A stretch of DNA of 64,000 nt from Lutibacter sp. HS1-25. Lineage in GTDB: Bacteria > Bacteroidota > Bacteroidia > Flavobacteriales > Flavobacteriaceae. Both the position numbers and the translations under genes were made by a program. Under the pieces are notes generated by a model. That model searched no databases, was not told the DNA's origin, and saw only the letters and a list, made by a program, of their open reading frames with translations. Of the stretch, positions 8,353 through 16,929 are shown in pieces (the stretch's first letter is position 1; every line of letters begins with the position of its first letter). Location of the stretch: positions 1 to 64,000 of the forward strand of contig NZ_RHLN01000043.1 in assembly GCF_004121075.1 (NCBI RefSeq), given 5' to 3'.

Positions 8353-9434
8353 TAATTATAGATTAACAGACAACTAAACACAGAAAATAAAGCACATTTC
8401 TATAACGGCTATTGGCTAAATAATGAATAATTAATAATGAAAAGTTAATAATGAATACCAACTTAAAACTTAGAACTTAAAACTGTTACTGAAAACAGGC
8501 TGTTGGCTTTTGTATTGATAATAAACTCGTCCTATGGAATTTTTCGTTATAAAATATCAAATTCTTTAGCGTTGGCCGGAGCAGCGTCCAAAGAGCGCAG
8601 CGGTCTGGGCGTGATGGATAAAAGGATTTGATAATTTTATAGAAAAATAACATCAGACTAGATTTTTTTGGTTAGCTCACCCATTTGTTATTTTATTAAG
8701 TGTTCGTGAATCTCCTAAAGTCGATTTCTTTTTTTATCGATGAACTGCGAAGCACATCACGAACACATAAAAAACAATAAAAAAAGTGAGTAAAAAAAGA
8801 ATAATAGAGTTAATTAAAACAGGCTGTTGGCTTTTGTATTGATAATAAACTCGTCCTATGGAATTTTTCGTTATAAAATATCAAATTCTTTAGCGTTGGC
8901 CGGAGCAGCGTCCAAAGAGCGCAGCGGTTTGGCTTTTGTATTGATAATAAACTCGTCCTATGGAATTTTTCGTTATAAAATATCAAATTCTTTAGCGTTG
9001 GCCGGAGCAGCGTCCAAAGAGCGCAGCGGTCTGGGCGTGATGGATAAATTTGTAATAATTATAGATTAACAGACAACTAAACACAGAAAATAAAGCACAT
9101 TTCTATAACGGCTATTGGCTAAATAATGAATAATTAATAATGAAAAGTTAATAATGAATACCATTATAAAATATCAAATTCTTTAGCGTTGGCCGGAGCA
9201 GCGTCCAAAGAGCGCAGCGGTCTGGGCGTGATGGATAAAAGGATTTGATAATTTTATAGAAAAATAACATCAGACTAGATTTTTTTGGTTAGCTCACCCA
9301 TTTGTTATTTTATTAAGTGTTCGTGAATCTCCTAAAGTCGATTTCTTTTTTTATCGATGAACTGCGAAGCACAACTTTTTAGTATTTGCAGTAACAGATC
9401 CCCGCATACGCGAGGATGACGGTTCAAAGAATAC
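8351..9434. repeat. mosaic of directly repeated blocks (no gene)
   Basis: Noncoding DNA built from repeated blocks. Block P (8351-8460 and 9052-9163) starts at the end of the kinase gene and includes ATAACGGCTATTGGCTAAA. Block Q (about 8494-8630, 8817-8935, 8930-9047, truncated 9164-9238) carries GCGTTGGCCGGAGCAGCGTC. Block R (8622-8756 and 9236-9375) ends CTGCGAAGCACA. The open frame at 8827-9069 is just tandem Q copies in frame and is not a gene. Repeats of short AAAACTTAGAACTT units follow at about 9495-9555. Confidence 0.85.
9374..9434. repeat. interspersed repeat S, copy 1
   Basis: TTTTTAGTATTTGCAGTAAC, then AGATCCCCGCATACGCGAGG and ATGACGGTTCAAAGAATACT. A second copy lies at 10414-10475. 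The core CGCATACGCG is palindromic. Such blocks are common as intergenic repeats in Flavobacteria. Confidence 0.7.
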
Positions 9435-9508
9435 TTGTTGTTAGTTGGTTGCTACTAATTAAAAATTAATAATGAAAAGTTAATAATGAATACCAACTTA
9501 AAACTTAA

Positions 9509-9541
<33 letters not shown>

Positions 9542-9740
9542 AAAACTTAAAACTGCTACTGAAAACTGCTACTGAAAACTGGCTTTTGACTTAAAACCGA
9601 TACATAAAAGTTTCTAACAATTGTGAATAACTTTTAAAAAATGAACATCCTTTAAGTCCTGTTTTTATAGTTAAAATTAAATGTTTTTAAAGTGTGAATA
9701 GGACAAAGTAGGTTATTTTAGTAAGATTTGTGCTTATTTT

Positions 9741-9803
9741 AATAACATCAAGAGATAATTTGATAACATCAAGAGATAATTCAATATCTTCAAGAGATAA
9801 TAA
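9741..9803 (+). repeat. three tandem 21-base repeats
   Basis: Three copies of ATAACATCAAGAGATAATTTG, the third diverged (ATATCTTCAAGAGATAATAAT). The period is seven codons, but in-frame stops interrupt the first copies. The last copy runs into the short coding-like remnant after it. Confidence 0.7.
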
Positions 9804-9805
9804 TA

Positions 9806-9880
9806 GCTACCAGTGCACATCATTTAGGATGTACTAAATTTTATGATAAAAATTTTGGTAAGCTAAAAGAAGAATGGTAG
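9806..9880 (+). pseudogene. C-terminal gene scrap before a terminator
   Basis: A 24-codon coding-like tail (ATSAHHLGCTKFYDKNFGKL, then KEEW and TAG) directly precedes a terminator hairpin at 9931-9965, as expected for the end of a former gene whose body has been lost. The family cannot be named from so little. Confidence 0.3.
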
Positions 9881-9930
9881 ATTTGTTTGAGCATAAAATC
9901 TAACGCTTCTTTTAGCGTTACCAGTTTAAA

Positions 9931-9967
9931 AAAAGTCTTAAAGCGCCAACTTTAAGGCTTTTGTTTT
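9931..9967 (+). terminator. intrinsic terminator-like hairpin
   Basis: AAAAGTCTTAAAG, loop CGCCAA, CTTTAAGGCTTTT and T-rich sequence. A second small palindrome (AACGCTTCTTTTAGCGTT, about 9902-9919) precedes it. No intact gene lies upstream. Confidence 0.6.
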
Positions 9968-10230
9968 ATAACACAAAAAGTATTTTTTTGTGTTATTTGG
10001 GAAAAGTTATATTTCACCCTTTTCCAGCGCTTCTAAATATACTTTCTGCTAAATAAAACGAAATACATACATAAGTGGTCATTTCTTTTTCAAGCGGGCT
10101 TAAATAAGCTCATAGTATAAAACTAAATCGTAATTTCAACCAATTAATAATTAACAATTTGTTGTTTAAAAGTTATTCAATTTTTTTTGTGAATAAAAGT
10201 ATAGATAAAATTTTTAAATGAATTAAACAT

Positions 10231-10253
10231 TATATTTGCAGTCGCTTACAAGC
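10231..10253 (+). promoter_or_regulatory. orphan Bacteroidota-type promoter
   Basis: TATATTTG (10231-10238) matches the -7 consensus TAnnTTTG exactly. It is followed by a small stem CGCTT-AC-AAGCG. No convincing gene lies downstream: the frame at 10261-10488 runs through interspersed repeat S. No clear -33 TTG is seen. Confidence 0.4.
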
Positions 10254-10413
10254 GGATTTATTGCACTCGCTTTTTTACTTTTTTTTTGCTTTTGGCTTAA
10301 AAATCAATAATTTAAACTTAATACCATTTATAACTTGTCATTCCGACGAAGGAGGAACCACATCCAATGCTCAGTTTTATGTGATTTCTCATTGCAATCG
10401 AAATGACAAAACA

Positions 10414-10475
10414 TGCTTTTTAGTATTTATATTAACAGATCCCCGCATACGCGAGGATGACGATTCAAAGAATAC
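10414..10475. repeat. interspersed repeat S, copy 2
   Basis: Nearly the same as 9374-9434 (CCCCGCATACGCGAGGATGA core). It is preceded by the common Flavobacterial intergenic motif CATTCCGACGAAGGAGGAAC (about 10340). The overlapping open frame is therefore spurious. Confidence 0.7.
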
Positions 10476-10599
10476 TGTTACTAATTAATAATGAAAAGTT
10501 AATAATGAAAATGGTTGAATTAATTATTAATACCGACTTAAAACTTAGAACTGTTACTGTATACTGGCTTTTTAGCTTTTGACTATTAGCTGTTGGCTT

Positions 10600-10925
10600 T
10601 TGTATTGATAATACACCTCCCTGCCCTCCTCAAGGAGAGGGCTGAGCGTTAAAAAAATGTTCTGTGAACATTTTTAGTGATAGAGCCAGATGGCGCTGGG
10701 GCTAAGCGACGTGGCAATACGTCATTTTCAGCTTGACTGGAAATCTGTTGTTTGTGTAGTTCAAATGAATGATTATTACTAGATACTAAATACTTTTCTA
10801 TTGAAAAATTGACTCCCTTTAGGGTTGATGAAAAGCAATTTTTCGGTAGCGTTGATTTTGTTAATAATTAAACTAATTTATAATTACACACCCCTAACCC
10901 CTCTCAAGAGGGGAATATTACTAGC
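10600..10925. repeat. cluster of REP-like palindromes (no gene)
   Basis: Several hairpins lie close together: CTCCCTGCCCTCCTCAAGGA/GAGGGC near 10617, AAAAATGTTCTGTGAACATT (about 10653), GAAAAATTGACTCCC...CAATTTTTC around 10804-10844, and CCCCTAACCCCTCTCAAGAG/GGG near 10893. They resemble dispersed palindromic repeats of Flavobacterial intergenic DNA. No coding potential is seen between 9881 and 11275. Confidence 0.6.
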
Positions 10926-11055
10926 AAACAAAATAACTTGAAAGTAACAATTATTGATGTTTAATAATTGCCTAAAAATAAAAAATGAGTTAACAATACG
11001 GTTTCCCGTAATCTCAATTCATTTTTGTATCATACATTTGAATGTGTCAAATGAT

Positions 11056-11240
11056 CACAAAGCATATTTAAAATCATTATAAATGAACAATAAACATTTT
11101 TTTAAATACTGTTCCATTAAATAAGTATGTTCAAAAAATTGCATAATCAAAAATAATAAAATAGGTGTAAAATCTTTTATCTAAAAGATTTAATTGGATA
11201 AACATACTTAAAAAAAGTATATTAGAAAGTTGCCCACAAT
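11056..11240 (+). repeat. intergenic repeat A, second long copy upstream of the nuclease gene
   Basis: About 180 bases matching 741-925 with many substitutions but a conserved order of blocks (ATTATAAATGAACAATAAACAT, AATCAAAAATAATAAA, GGATAAACATACTTAA, TATATTAGAAAGTTGCC). It contains an inverted pair AAGTATGTT / AACATACTT about 75 bases apart. Both long copies sit just upstream of a gene, so it may carry a promoter or be a cassette boundary. Confidence 0.6.
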
Positions 11241-11275
11241 TACGAAAAAAAATAAAATTATAAAAAAAAGACACT

Positions 11276-12328
11276 ATGGAATTACAAAACAAGCTGAAAA
11301 CATTAGCCGATAAAATCGTGCAAATGAGAGAAAAAATTGAAACTGAAGAAGCTACAAAAAATGCTTTCATTATGCCTTTTATTAATATTCTAGGTTACGA
11401 CCTTTTCGACCCAACGGAGGTAATACCTGAGTTTACAGCAGATTTAGGTCTTAAAAAAGGAGAAAAAGTTGATTATGCAATATTTCAAAATGGAGAACCA
11501 ATTTTAATAATTGAGTGCAAAAATTGGAAAGAAGATTTAAACATCCACAATTCACAATTATTTAGATACTTCCACGTAACCAAAACAAGATTTGCTCTTT
11601 TAACAAACGGAATTGAATATAAATTTTATTCAGATTTAGAAGAGTCAAATAAAATGGATGAAAAACCATTTCTTGAATTTAATGTTTGTAGTGTTAAAGA
11701 ATCAACAATTAACGAAATTGCAAAATTTCATAAATCAAATTTTGATGTAAATAAAATTGTTGATAACGCAAGTTCATTAAAATACACGAAAGAAATTAAG
11801 AAAATTCTAGATAAAGAATTTCAAGAACCATCAGCTGAGTTTGTAAGACATTTTGCTAATCCTGTTTATTCTGGCAGATTAACAGAAAAAGTTATGGAGC
11901 AATTTAAAGAATTAGTTCTAAAAGCGACAAATCAGTATATCAGTGAAAAAGTAAATGACAGATTAACTTCTGCGCTAAACAAAGAAACTGAGAAACAACA
12001 AGAGGAAGTTATCGAGGAAGATACAAAAAACAATATTATTACAACAGAGGAGGAATTAGAAGGTTTTCAAATTGTTGTTGCTATTTTAAGACGTAATCTT
12101 CCCAAAAACAGAATTGTTCACAGAGACACTCAATCATATTTTGGAATATTATTAGATGACAATAATAGAAAACCAATTTGCCGACTTCACTTAAATGGAG
12201 GAAAAAAATATATCAGTCTATTTGATAAGAATAAAAAAGAAATTAAAGAGTCGATTGAGTCAATCGATGAAATTTACAGATTTGAAAAAGAGTTATTAGA
12301 AACAATTGAAAATTACGAAAAGGAATAA
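11276..12328 (+). CDS. solo HsdR-N-like PD-(D/E)XK nuclease-domain protein
   Basis: A 350-residue protein. Residues about 1-140 match the N-terminal nuclease domain of type I restriction HsdR subunits (HSDR_N family): Asp66 (KVDYAIF), Glu80-Cys-Lys82 (LIIECKNW), then Gln94 and Tyr98 (QLFRYF), the D-ExK plus QxxxY arrangement of active PD-(D/E)XK enzymes. There is no helicase part; residues about 225-350 form a second, unrecognised domain after a Glu-rich linker. No HsdM or HsdS gene is near. Stand-alone forms occur in many defence islands; the role is inferred to be anti-phage or regulatory, not shown. It is a single-gene unit after repeat A. Confidence 0.8.
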   Translation: MELQNKLKTLADKIVQMREKIETEEATKNAFIMPFINILGYDLFDPTEVIPEFTADLGLKKGEKVDYAIFQNGEPILIIECKNWKEDLNIHNSQLFRYFHVTKTRFALLTNGIEYKFYSDLEESNKMDEKPFLEFNVCSVKESTINEIAKFHKSNFDVNKIVDNASSLKYTKEIKKILDKEFQEPSAEFVRHFANPVYSGRLTEKVMEQFKELVLKATNQYISEKVNDRLTSALNKETEKQQEEVIEEDTKNNIITTEEELEGFQIVVAILRRNLPKNRIVHRDTQSYFGILLDDNNRKPICRLHLNGGKKYISLFDKNKKEIKESIESIDEIYRFEKELLETIENYEKE

Positions 12329-12353
12329 AATAACTGTAGTCAACAACTTATAA

Positions 12354-12483
12354 AATAGATGCTTAAATTTTGTTTAAACTAAAACAAAAACAACAAACAT
12401 TCTAACAAACCGATTTACTACAACCGAAAAATCTCCGATTTTCCAGTTGCACAAATCTTATAAAAGTACGTTGTAGCCAATGC
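12354..12483 (+). repeat. attC-like repeat, copy 2 (between units)
   Basis: The homologue of 5606-5726. Here the nesting is clearer: outer arms CTACAAC (12418-12424) and GTTGTAG (12470-12476) are perfectly complementary, and inside them lies the hairpin GAAAAATC-TCC-GATTTTC (12426-12443). The right arm is followed by TGTAGCCAATGC (12472-12483). It separates the nuclease gene from the ABC-3C operon. Confidence 0.4.
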
Positions 12484-12527
12484 AGAAAAACAGTACGAAA
12501 AATCGAATAATAACATAAATTAATAAT

Positions 12528-12535
12528 TATCTTTG
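12528..12535 (+). promoter_or_regulatory. -7 promoter element of the ABC-3C operon
   Basis: TATCTTTG matches TAnnTTTG and lies 18 bases before the ATG at 12554. No TTG is found at the usual -33 spacing, so the promoter may be weak or regulated. Confidence 0.45.
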
Positions 12536-12553
12536 AGCAAATCTTAAACCAGA

Positions 12554-13522
12554 ATGAATAGAAGTAAATATTTTGAATACATAGATGAGAAAATCCACGT
12601 ACTTGCTCATCGAATTCAGACAAAGGGAAAACTAAACATCCTTAATCTTCACTTGCATTCAGAAAACTTTTATCTTCATTTTTTTAATTTATTATATAGC
12701 TATGAGCTAGTTAATTTAAATAGTAATACTCAAAATGTTGAAGCTATTGATTTAATAGACCATAAAAACAAAATAATTTTTCAAGTATCAGCTACTTGTA
12801 CTAAACAAAAAATAGAGTCGACTTTATCAAAAAATATTTTTAAAAAATATAGCGGTTATAATTTTAAATTCATTTCTATTTCAATAGATGCCACAGACTT
12901 AAGAACTAAAACATTCTCAAATCCTCATTCAGTAAGTTTTGACCCTAAGAATGATATATTTGATATAAAGACGATTTTAAATTTTATTCTCACAAAAAAC
13001 ATAAAAAGTCAAAAAGAACTCTATGAATTCATAAAAGATGAATTAGGAGGGGAAATTGATATAATAAAATTAGATAGTAATTTAGCTACTATAATAAATA
13101 TTTTATCACTTGAAAAATGGGATGATTCGCATATTGACGATAATTCCAATAGTTTTGAAATAGAAAGAAAAATACAATTTAATGAACTTGATGAAGCTAG
13201 AGAAGTAATTGAAGAATTTTGTGTCTATTATAAAAAAGTAGATGAAAAATACACAGAATTCGATTTATTAGGCGCAAATAAAAGCAACTCAGTTTTAAAT
13301 TCAATAAAAAAGGAATACAGAAAACTAAAAAAAACAGTTAATAAAGATGATATCTTTTTTAATACTATAGAAAATATTAAAAACAAAGTTCTAATAAGTA
13401 ATAATTTAGAGAATATACCTATTGACGAAATTGAATTATGTATTGATATTTTAGTAGTTGATGCATTTATTAGATGTAAAATTTTTGAAAACCCAAAAGA
13501 TTATAAATATGCTACTGCCTGA
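12554..13522 (+). CDS. SMEK-domain protein, candidate effector of an ABC-three-component system
   Basis: A 322-residue protein. The first 170 residues match what is catalogued as the SMEK domain: YFEYIDEKIHVLAHRIQTKG at 6-25, LHSENFYLHFFNLL at 34-47, and NVEAIDLIDH...IIFQVSATCTKQKIE at 61-87. The D...Q-V-S pattern is reminiscent of a restriction-endonuclease-like core, but I cannot confirm catalysis. The C-terminal half is helical and charged. It is the first gene of a three-gene operon with a small middle component and a DUF2326 ATPase, overlapping the second by 14 bases. In ABC-3C systems the variable first protein is thought to be the effector released on sensing invasion. Confidence 0.8.
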   Translation: MNRSKYFEYIDEKIHVLAHRIQTKGKLNILNLHLHSENFYLHFFNLLYSYELVNLNSNTQNVEAIDLIDHKNKIIFQVSATCTKQKIESTLSKNIFKKYSGYNFKFISISIDATDLRTKTFSNPHSVSFDPKNDIFDIKTILNFILTKNIKSQKELYEFIKDELGGEIDIIKLDSNLATIINILSLEKWDDSHIDDNSNSFEIERKIQFNELDEAREVIEEFCVYYKKVDEKYTEFDLLGANKSNSVLNSIKKEYRKLKKTVNKDDIFFNTIENIKNKVLISNNLENIPIDEIELCIDILVVDAFIRCKIFENPKDYKYATA

Positions 13523-13733
13523 TAATATTCATCCTGAAAATAGCATTTATTTTAATGCATCGTTAGTTTTACAAACTCTTCAAGAGTTTGGTAAACTAGA
13601 TATGCTTGATTTATATCATATAGTAACTAAAAATAAAAAAATATCATTTCCAGTATATATTTTATGCCTAGATTGGCTTTATATAATTAATGTAGCTGAA
13701 TTAAAAAAAGGAGAAGTAAACTTATGTTCTTAA
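13509..13733 (+). CDS. ABC-three-component system middle component
   Basis: A 74-residue protein. The frame is open from 13458, but MLLPDNIHP, the typical start of this small family, begins at ATG 13509, giving a 14-base overlap with the preceding gene and a 10-base overlap with the following one; both suggest translational coupling. The fold appears to be a compact winged-helix-like domain (SLVLQTLQEF, PVYILCLDWLYIINVAELKK). Middle components link the effector to the ABC ATPase. It resembles the group NCBI calls middle component 6, but the subtype is uncertain. Confidence 0.7.
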   Translation: MLLPDNIHPENSIYFNASLVLQTLQEFGKLDMLDLYHIVTKNKKISFPVYILCLDWLYIINVAELKKGEVNLCS

Positions 13734-15445
13734 AATCACTTGAAATAATAAATAGTAAAAATTCCTCAGTAATTCGAGAAATTCAATTCCGCAATGGAAT
13801 TAATTTAATTGTGGACGAAAGTGATGAAAGCATAACAGGTAATAACATAGGAAAAACAACGGTTTTAAAACTGATTGATTTTTGTTTTGGAGCAAACAAA
13901 AATAATGTATGGCAAGACCCTGAAAATCCAAAAGAAGTTTATTCTCTTGTAAAAAACTTCCTTATAGACAATGAAGTTTTAGTTGTATTAACCTTATCAA
14001 ATTCCTTAAATTCCACTGATGAAGACGAAATTGTAATTGAACGCAACTTCTTGAGTTCAATAAAAACGGTTATTAGACGGATAAATGGACAGCCATATAC
14101 AGATGAAGAATTTGAAGATGTACTAAAAGAATTGTTTTTCCCAAATCTAGTAGTAGAAAAACCAAGTTTTCGCCAAATCATTTCTCATAACATTAGATAT
14201 AAAGATTTAAGTATTAATAACACTCTAAAAACATTGGATAAATTTACATCTGATGCTGAATATGAAACATTATATCTATATCTATTAGGTTGTGAGTTCA
14301 ATGAAGGGAATCAAAAGCAAGGGATACTTCAAAACATACGTCAAGAGGATAATTTCAAAAAGAGGTTAGAGAAATTTCAAACAAAATCAGCATATGAAAC
14401 TACACTTTCTCTCATTGAAAATGATATTGAGGAATTAAATTCAAAAAAATCCAAGCTAAATTTAAACGAAAATTTTGATTCAGATTTGAAGAAATTAAAT
14501 GAAATCAAATATGAAATTAACAAATTAAGTTCTGAGATCAGTAAAATAAATATTAGAAAGGAATTAATAATTGAGGCAAAAAACGATTTAGAAGCACATA
14601 AATCAGAAATTGACCTTCCTCAACTAGAACAAATTTATAATCAAGCAACAGACATATTAGGAGAATTGCAAAAATCATTTGAAAATATGGTAAATTACCA
14701 TAATCAAATGATTGTAGAGAAAGCAAAGTTTATTAATAATGAATTACCTAATTTGGAACAAAAACTTGAACAAAGAAACAAACAACTACAAACGTTATTA
14801 ATTCAAGAATCTAAATTATCTAAAATAATAGCTAAAAGTGATTCATTTGAAGAATTAGAACTTTTAATTAGTGAATTAACTGAGAAATACAGAATAAAAG
14901 GAGAATATGAAAATATAATCCAACAACTGCAAGAAGTTGAAGATAATCTGAATTCTTACAACAACGAACTAAAAGAAATTGATGAAGCATTATTTTCTGA
15001 TGAATTCGAAGAAAAAGTAAAAACTCAATTAAACAAATTCAATAAATATTTCTCTTCAGTTTCTGAATACCTATATGACGAGAAATATGCATTAAAATAT
15101 GAGAAAATAACAAATCGAAAAGGACAACGATTATATAAATTTTCTGCTTTTAACACAAATTTTAGTTCAGGAAAAAAACAAGGAGAGATTTCTTGTTTCG
15201 ATATTGCATACATTCTTTTTGCACGTAACGAAGAAATGTCGAGTATGGATTTTCTGCTAAATGATAAAAAAGAACTAATGCACGACAATCAATTAGTTAA
15301 AATAGCTCAATTCGTGAATGATAATAATATTCAATTTGTTGCATCAATCTTAAAGGACAAGTTGCCTGTTGAATTAAATAACTCTGACAATTTTATATTG
15401 GAACTTTCAGAAGATAATAAACTCTTCCGAATTGAAAATAGTTAA
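13724..15445 (+). CDS. DUF2326-type ABC ATPase of the ABC-three-component system
   Basis: A 573-residue SMC/Rad50-like ATPase. Walker A is GNNIGKTT at residues 39-46, followed by KLIDFCFG. A long coiled coil runs from about 190 to 450, rich in Glu/Lys heptads. The C-terminal part holds the signature-like stretch SGKKQGEISCFDIAYILFA and a Walker B region (SSMDFLLNDKKELMHDNQ). These are the hallmarks of DUF2326 proteins, the ABC partner in three-component conflict systems. It is the last gene of the operon. The ATPase is expected to keep the effector inactive until triggered; that mechanism is inferred from published genomic analysis of the class. Confidence 0.85.
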   Translation: MFLKSLEIINSKNSSVIREIQFRNGINLIVDESDESITGNNIGKTTVLKLIDFCFGANKNNVWQDPENPKEVYSLVKNFLIDNEVLVVLTLSNSLNSTDEDEIVIERNFLSSIKTVIRRINGQPYTDEEFEDVLKELFFPNLVVEKPSFRQIISHNIRYKDLSINNTLKTLDKFTSDAEYETLYLYLLGCEFNEGNQKQGILQNIRQEDNFKKRLEKFQTKSAYETTLSLIENDIEELNSKKSKLNLNENFDSDLKKLNEIKYEINKLSSEISKINIRKELIIEAKNDLEAHKSEIDLPQLEQIYNQATDILGELQKSFENMVNYHNQMIVEKAKFINNELPNLEQKLEQRNKQLQTLLIQESKLSKIIAKSDSFEELELLISELTEKYRIKGEYENIIQQLQEVEDNLNSYNNELKEIDEALFSDEFEEKVKTQLNKFNKYFSSVSEYLYDEKYALKYEKITNRKGQRLYKFSAFNTNFSSGKKQGEISCFDIAYILFARNEEMSSMDFLLNDKKELMHDNQLVKIAQFVNDNNIQFVASILKDKLPVELNNSDNFILELSEDNKLFRIENS

Positions 15446-15447
15446 AA

Positions 15448-15585
15448 GCACTGGCTACAACAACTGGTATAAAAAAATGCTAAATACATAAAAATAGAAT
15501 GTTTCTAAAATATAAATAACTTAAATTTATACATCGGAAAATTATGTTTCCAAAAATGCAACGTTTGTTGCGTTAGAACCTTGAA
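15448..15585 (+). other. possible attC-like boundary between units
   Basis: Starts with GCACTGGCTACAACAAC, whose reverse complement carries TGTAGCCAGTGC, the boundary motif of 12472-12483. It ends with GTTTGTTGCGTTAGAAC, partly complementary to the start. GCGTTAGAAC is close to the right core of canonical attC sites (GTTRRRY). The middle is AT-rich and unstructured to the eye. Confidence 0.3.
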
Positions 15586-15591
15586 TGCAGC

Positions 15592-16335
15592 ATGATAGCA
15601 GAAATCAATAATAAAATTCCATCTAAACTTTCGAATAGCGAAGATTTGTTAACTGGTAACTTTTTCGGAATTATCAGATATACTAATATTGAAAATACAA
15701 TTCCTTGTATCTTTGAATCAAGTACTTTTAATAAAACAGAAGACAATAATATTTTTGACAAAGCACTTAAATCCATTTGTAAAACGCAAGACCCATTTAT
15801 TTTTTGGCCTAAATTTGAGGGTAATGAAATCGATTTAATTATTGAATTAAGTGAATATGTAATAGGTATAGAAATAAAATACAATTCTGGTTTATCATCT
15901 GATGATGAAGTTTCTAATCTCGAGAACAATGAAATACAAAATAGTTGTAATCAGCTATCCAGATATTCCCGAATGTTAGAAAATAAATATCCCTTAAAAA
16001 AAAAGATTTTATTATTTTTAGCTAAAGAAAATAGTGCTTCTCATACATATTACGCTGTATTAAATCGAAATATAATTAGTAATAATGTTTCTTTTGGTTT
16101 TCTATCTTGGCAAGAAATTCTCATTTCTTTACAAAAATACAACTCATCTTCAAACGAATTAATAATAATAAATGACTTAATCAAATATCTTAATCAAAAA
16201 GGATTTGACACTTTTAAATCATTTTTTATAAAAGAAAATATTTCTAGAAATAGCTTCTTCAAATTCAACTTTAATGAAAAATTCTCCTTTCAATTAAAAA
16301 GAAAAATATTTAAATTATCCTATAAATATGAATGA
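15592..16335 (+). CDS. PD-(D/E)XK nuclease-family protein
   Basis: A 247-residue protein. Residues 16-30 (SEDLLTGNFFGIIRY) resemble the N-terminal block of several restriction-like nucleases, with Glu17. The catalytic core follows: Asp81 (NEIDLIIEL), Glu94-Ile-Lys96 (IGIEIKYN) and Gln121/Tyr125 (QLSRYSRML), that is D-ExK plus QxxxY. The last 100 residues are Lys/Phe/Asn-rich and unrecognised. It overlaps the next gene by eight bases, so the two form a unit. A nuclease with an unknown partner in a cassette next to a conflict system suggests defence. It could also be a degenerate restriction enzyme; no methylase is nearby. Confidence 0.75.
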   Translation: MIAEINNKIPSKLSNSEDLLTGNFFGIIRYTNIENTIPCIFESSTFNKTEDNNIFDKALKSICKTQDPFIFWPKFEGNEIDLIIELSEYVIGIEIKYNSGLSSDDEVSNLENNEIQNSCNQLSRYSRMLENKYPLKKKILLFLAKENSASHTYYAVLNRNIISNNVSFGFLSWQEILISLQKYNSSSNELIIINDLIKYLNQKGFDTFKSFFIKENISRNSFFKFNFNEKFSFQLKRKIFKLSYKYE

Positions 16336-16915
16336 TACAGCACAAAATATAGACAATGCATTTTTAGTAGTCAGAGAAACTTATTCTAACCTGAACAAAT
16401 TATTCTCTGCACTTGATAATGAATGTATTGAGAATGGATTTATTAATATAATTAAGGACCAAAAACCCTTTTTAAGATGGAAGTCAGATAACGAACCTTT
16501 CGGTTGGCTAATTAATTCATTTGTAAAACTGTATCAAAAAAAAGATTCTCCAAGAAAAGATGAGGATTCACTATCAAACGAAATAAGAAAAGATAATAAT
16601 ATTTACGCATTAGAATTTAATTTAGAAAGCTCTCCAGTTATTAGAATTGCTAAATTTTCATTTAGTTCAAATAGTTGGACAACATCACCTACAGTTTCTG
16701 AACATTGGGTGTTTTATTGGCCTTTAAAAAAGTTAAATTATAATGAATTTGAATTTTCAAATGATAACGATTTACAAAAATCAACACCCAAAAACGAAAC
16801 AATCATAAAAAAATTCAAAAAACTAAAAAGTGTAGAATATAAGGAAGTATTACTTACAGAAATTACATCAAAAAATTTTAGTGAAAAAATATTTAAGGTG
16901 TTTGATGAATTATAA
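16328..16915 (+). CDS. hypothetical partner of the PD-(D/E)XK protein
   Basis: A 195-residue protein with no family I recognise, no signal peptide and no membrane segment. Noticeable features are aromatic patches (FLRWKSDNEPFGWLINSFV, HWVFYWPLKKL), which suggest a compact globular domain. It starts inside the end of the nuclease gene (overlap 16328-16335), so it is translated with it and probably binds or regulates it. Transposase remnant copy 3 follows. No function is assigned. Confidence 0.7.
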   Translation: MNDTAQNIDNAFLVVRETYSNLNKLFSALDNECIENGFINIIKDQKPFLRWKSDNEPFGWLINSFVKLYQKKDSPRKDEDSLSNEIRKDNNIYALEFNLESSPVIRIAKFSFSSNSWTTSPTVSEHWVFYWPLKKLNYNEFEFSNDNDLQKSTPKNETIIKKFKKLKSVEYKEVLLTEITSKNFSEKIFKVFDEL

Positions 16916-16929
16916 ATTACGTTACCTAA

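Noticed and set aside
8827-9069. 80-residue open frame with an internal protein repeat
   Set aside because: It is two tandem copies of noncoding block Q that happen to stay in frame; the same DNA occurs elsewhere without an open frame.
8351-9434. Repeat mosaic as a CRISPR array or replication origin
   Set aside because: Block lengths are irregular and order varies; no cas genes, DnaA boxes or dnaA/repA nearby.
9741-9803. Tandem 21-base units as a CRISPR array
   Set aside because: The units are directly adjacent with no unique spacers, and no cas gene is in the window.
10261-10488. 75-residue open frame
   Set aside because: It runs through interspersed repeats (CATTCCGACGAAGGAGGAAC and CCCCGCATACGCGAGG) that recur at other intergenic places.
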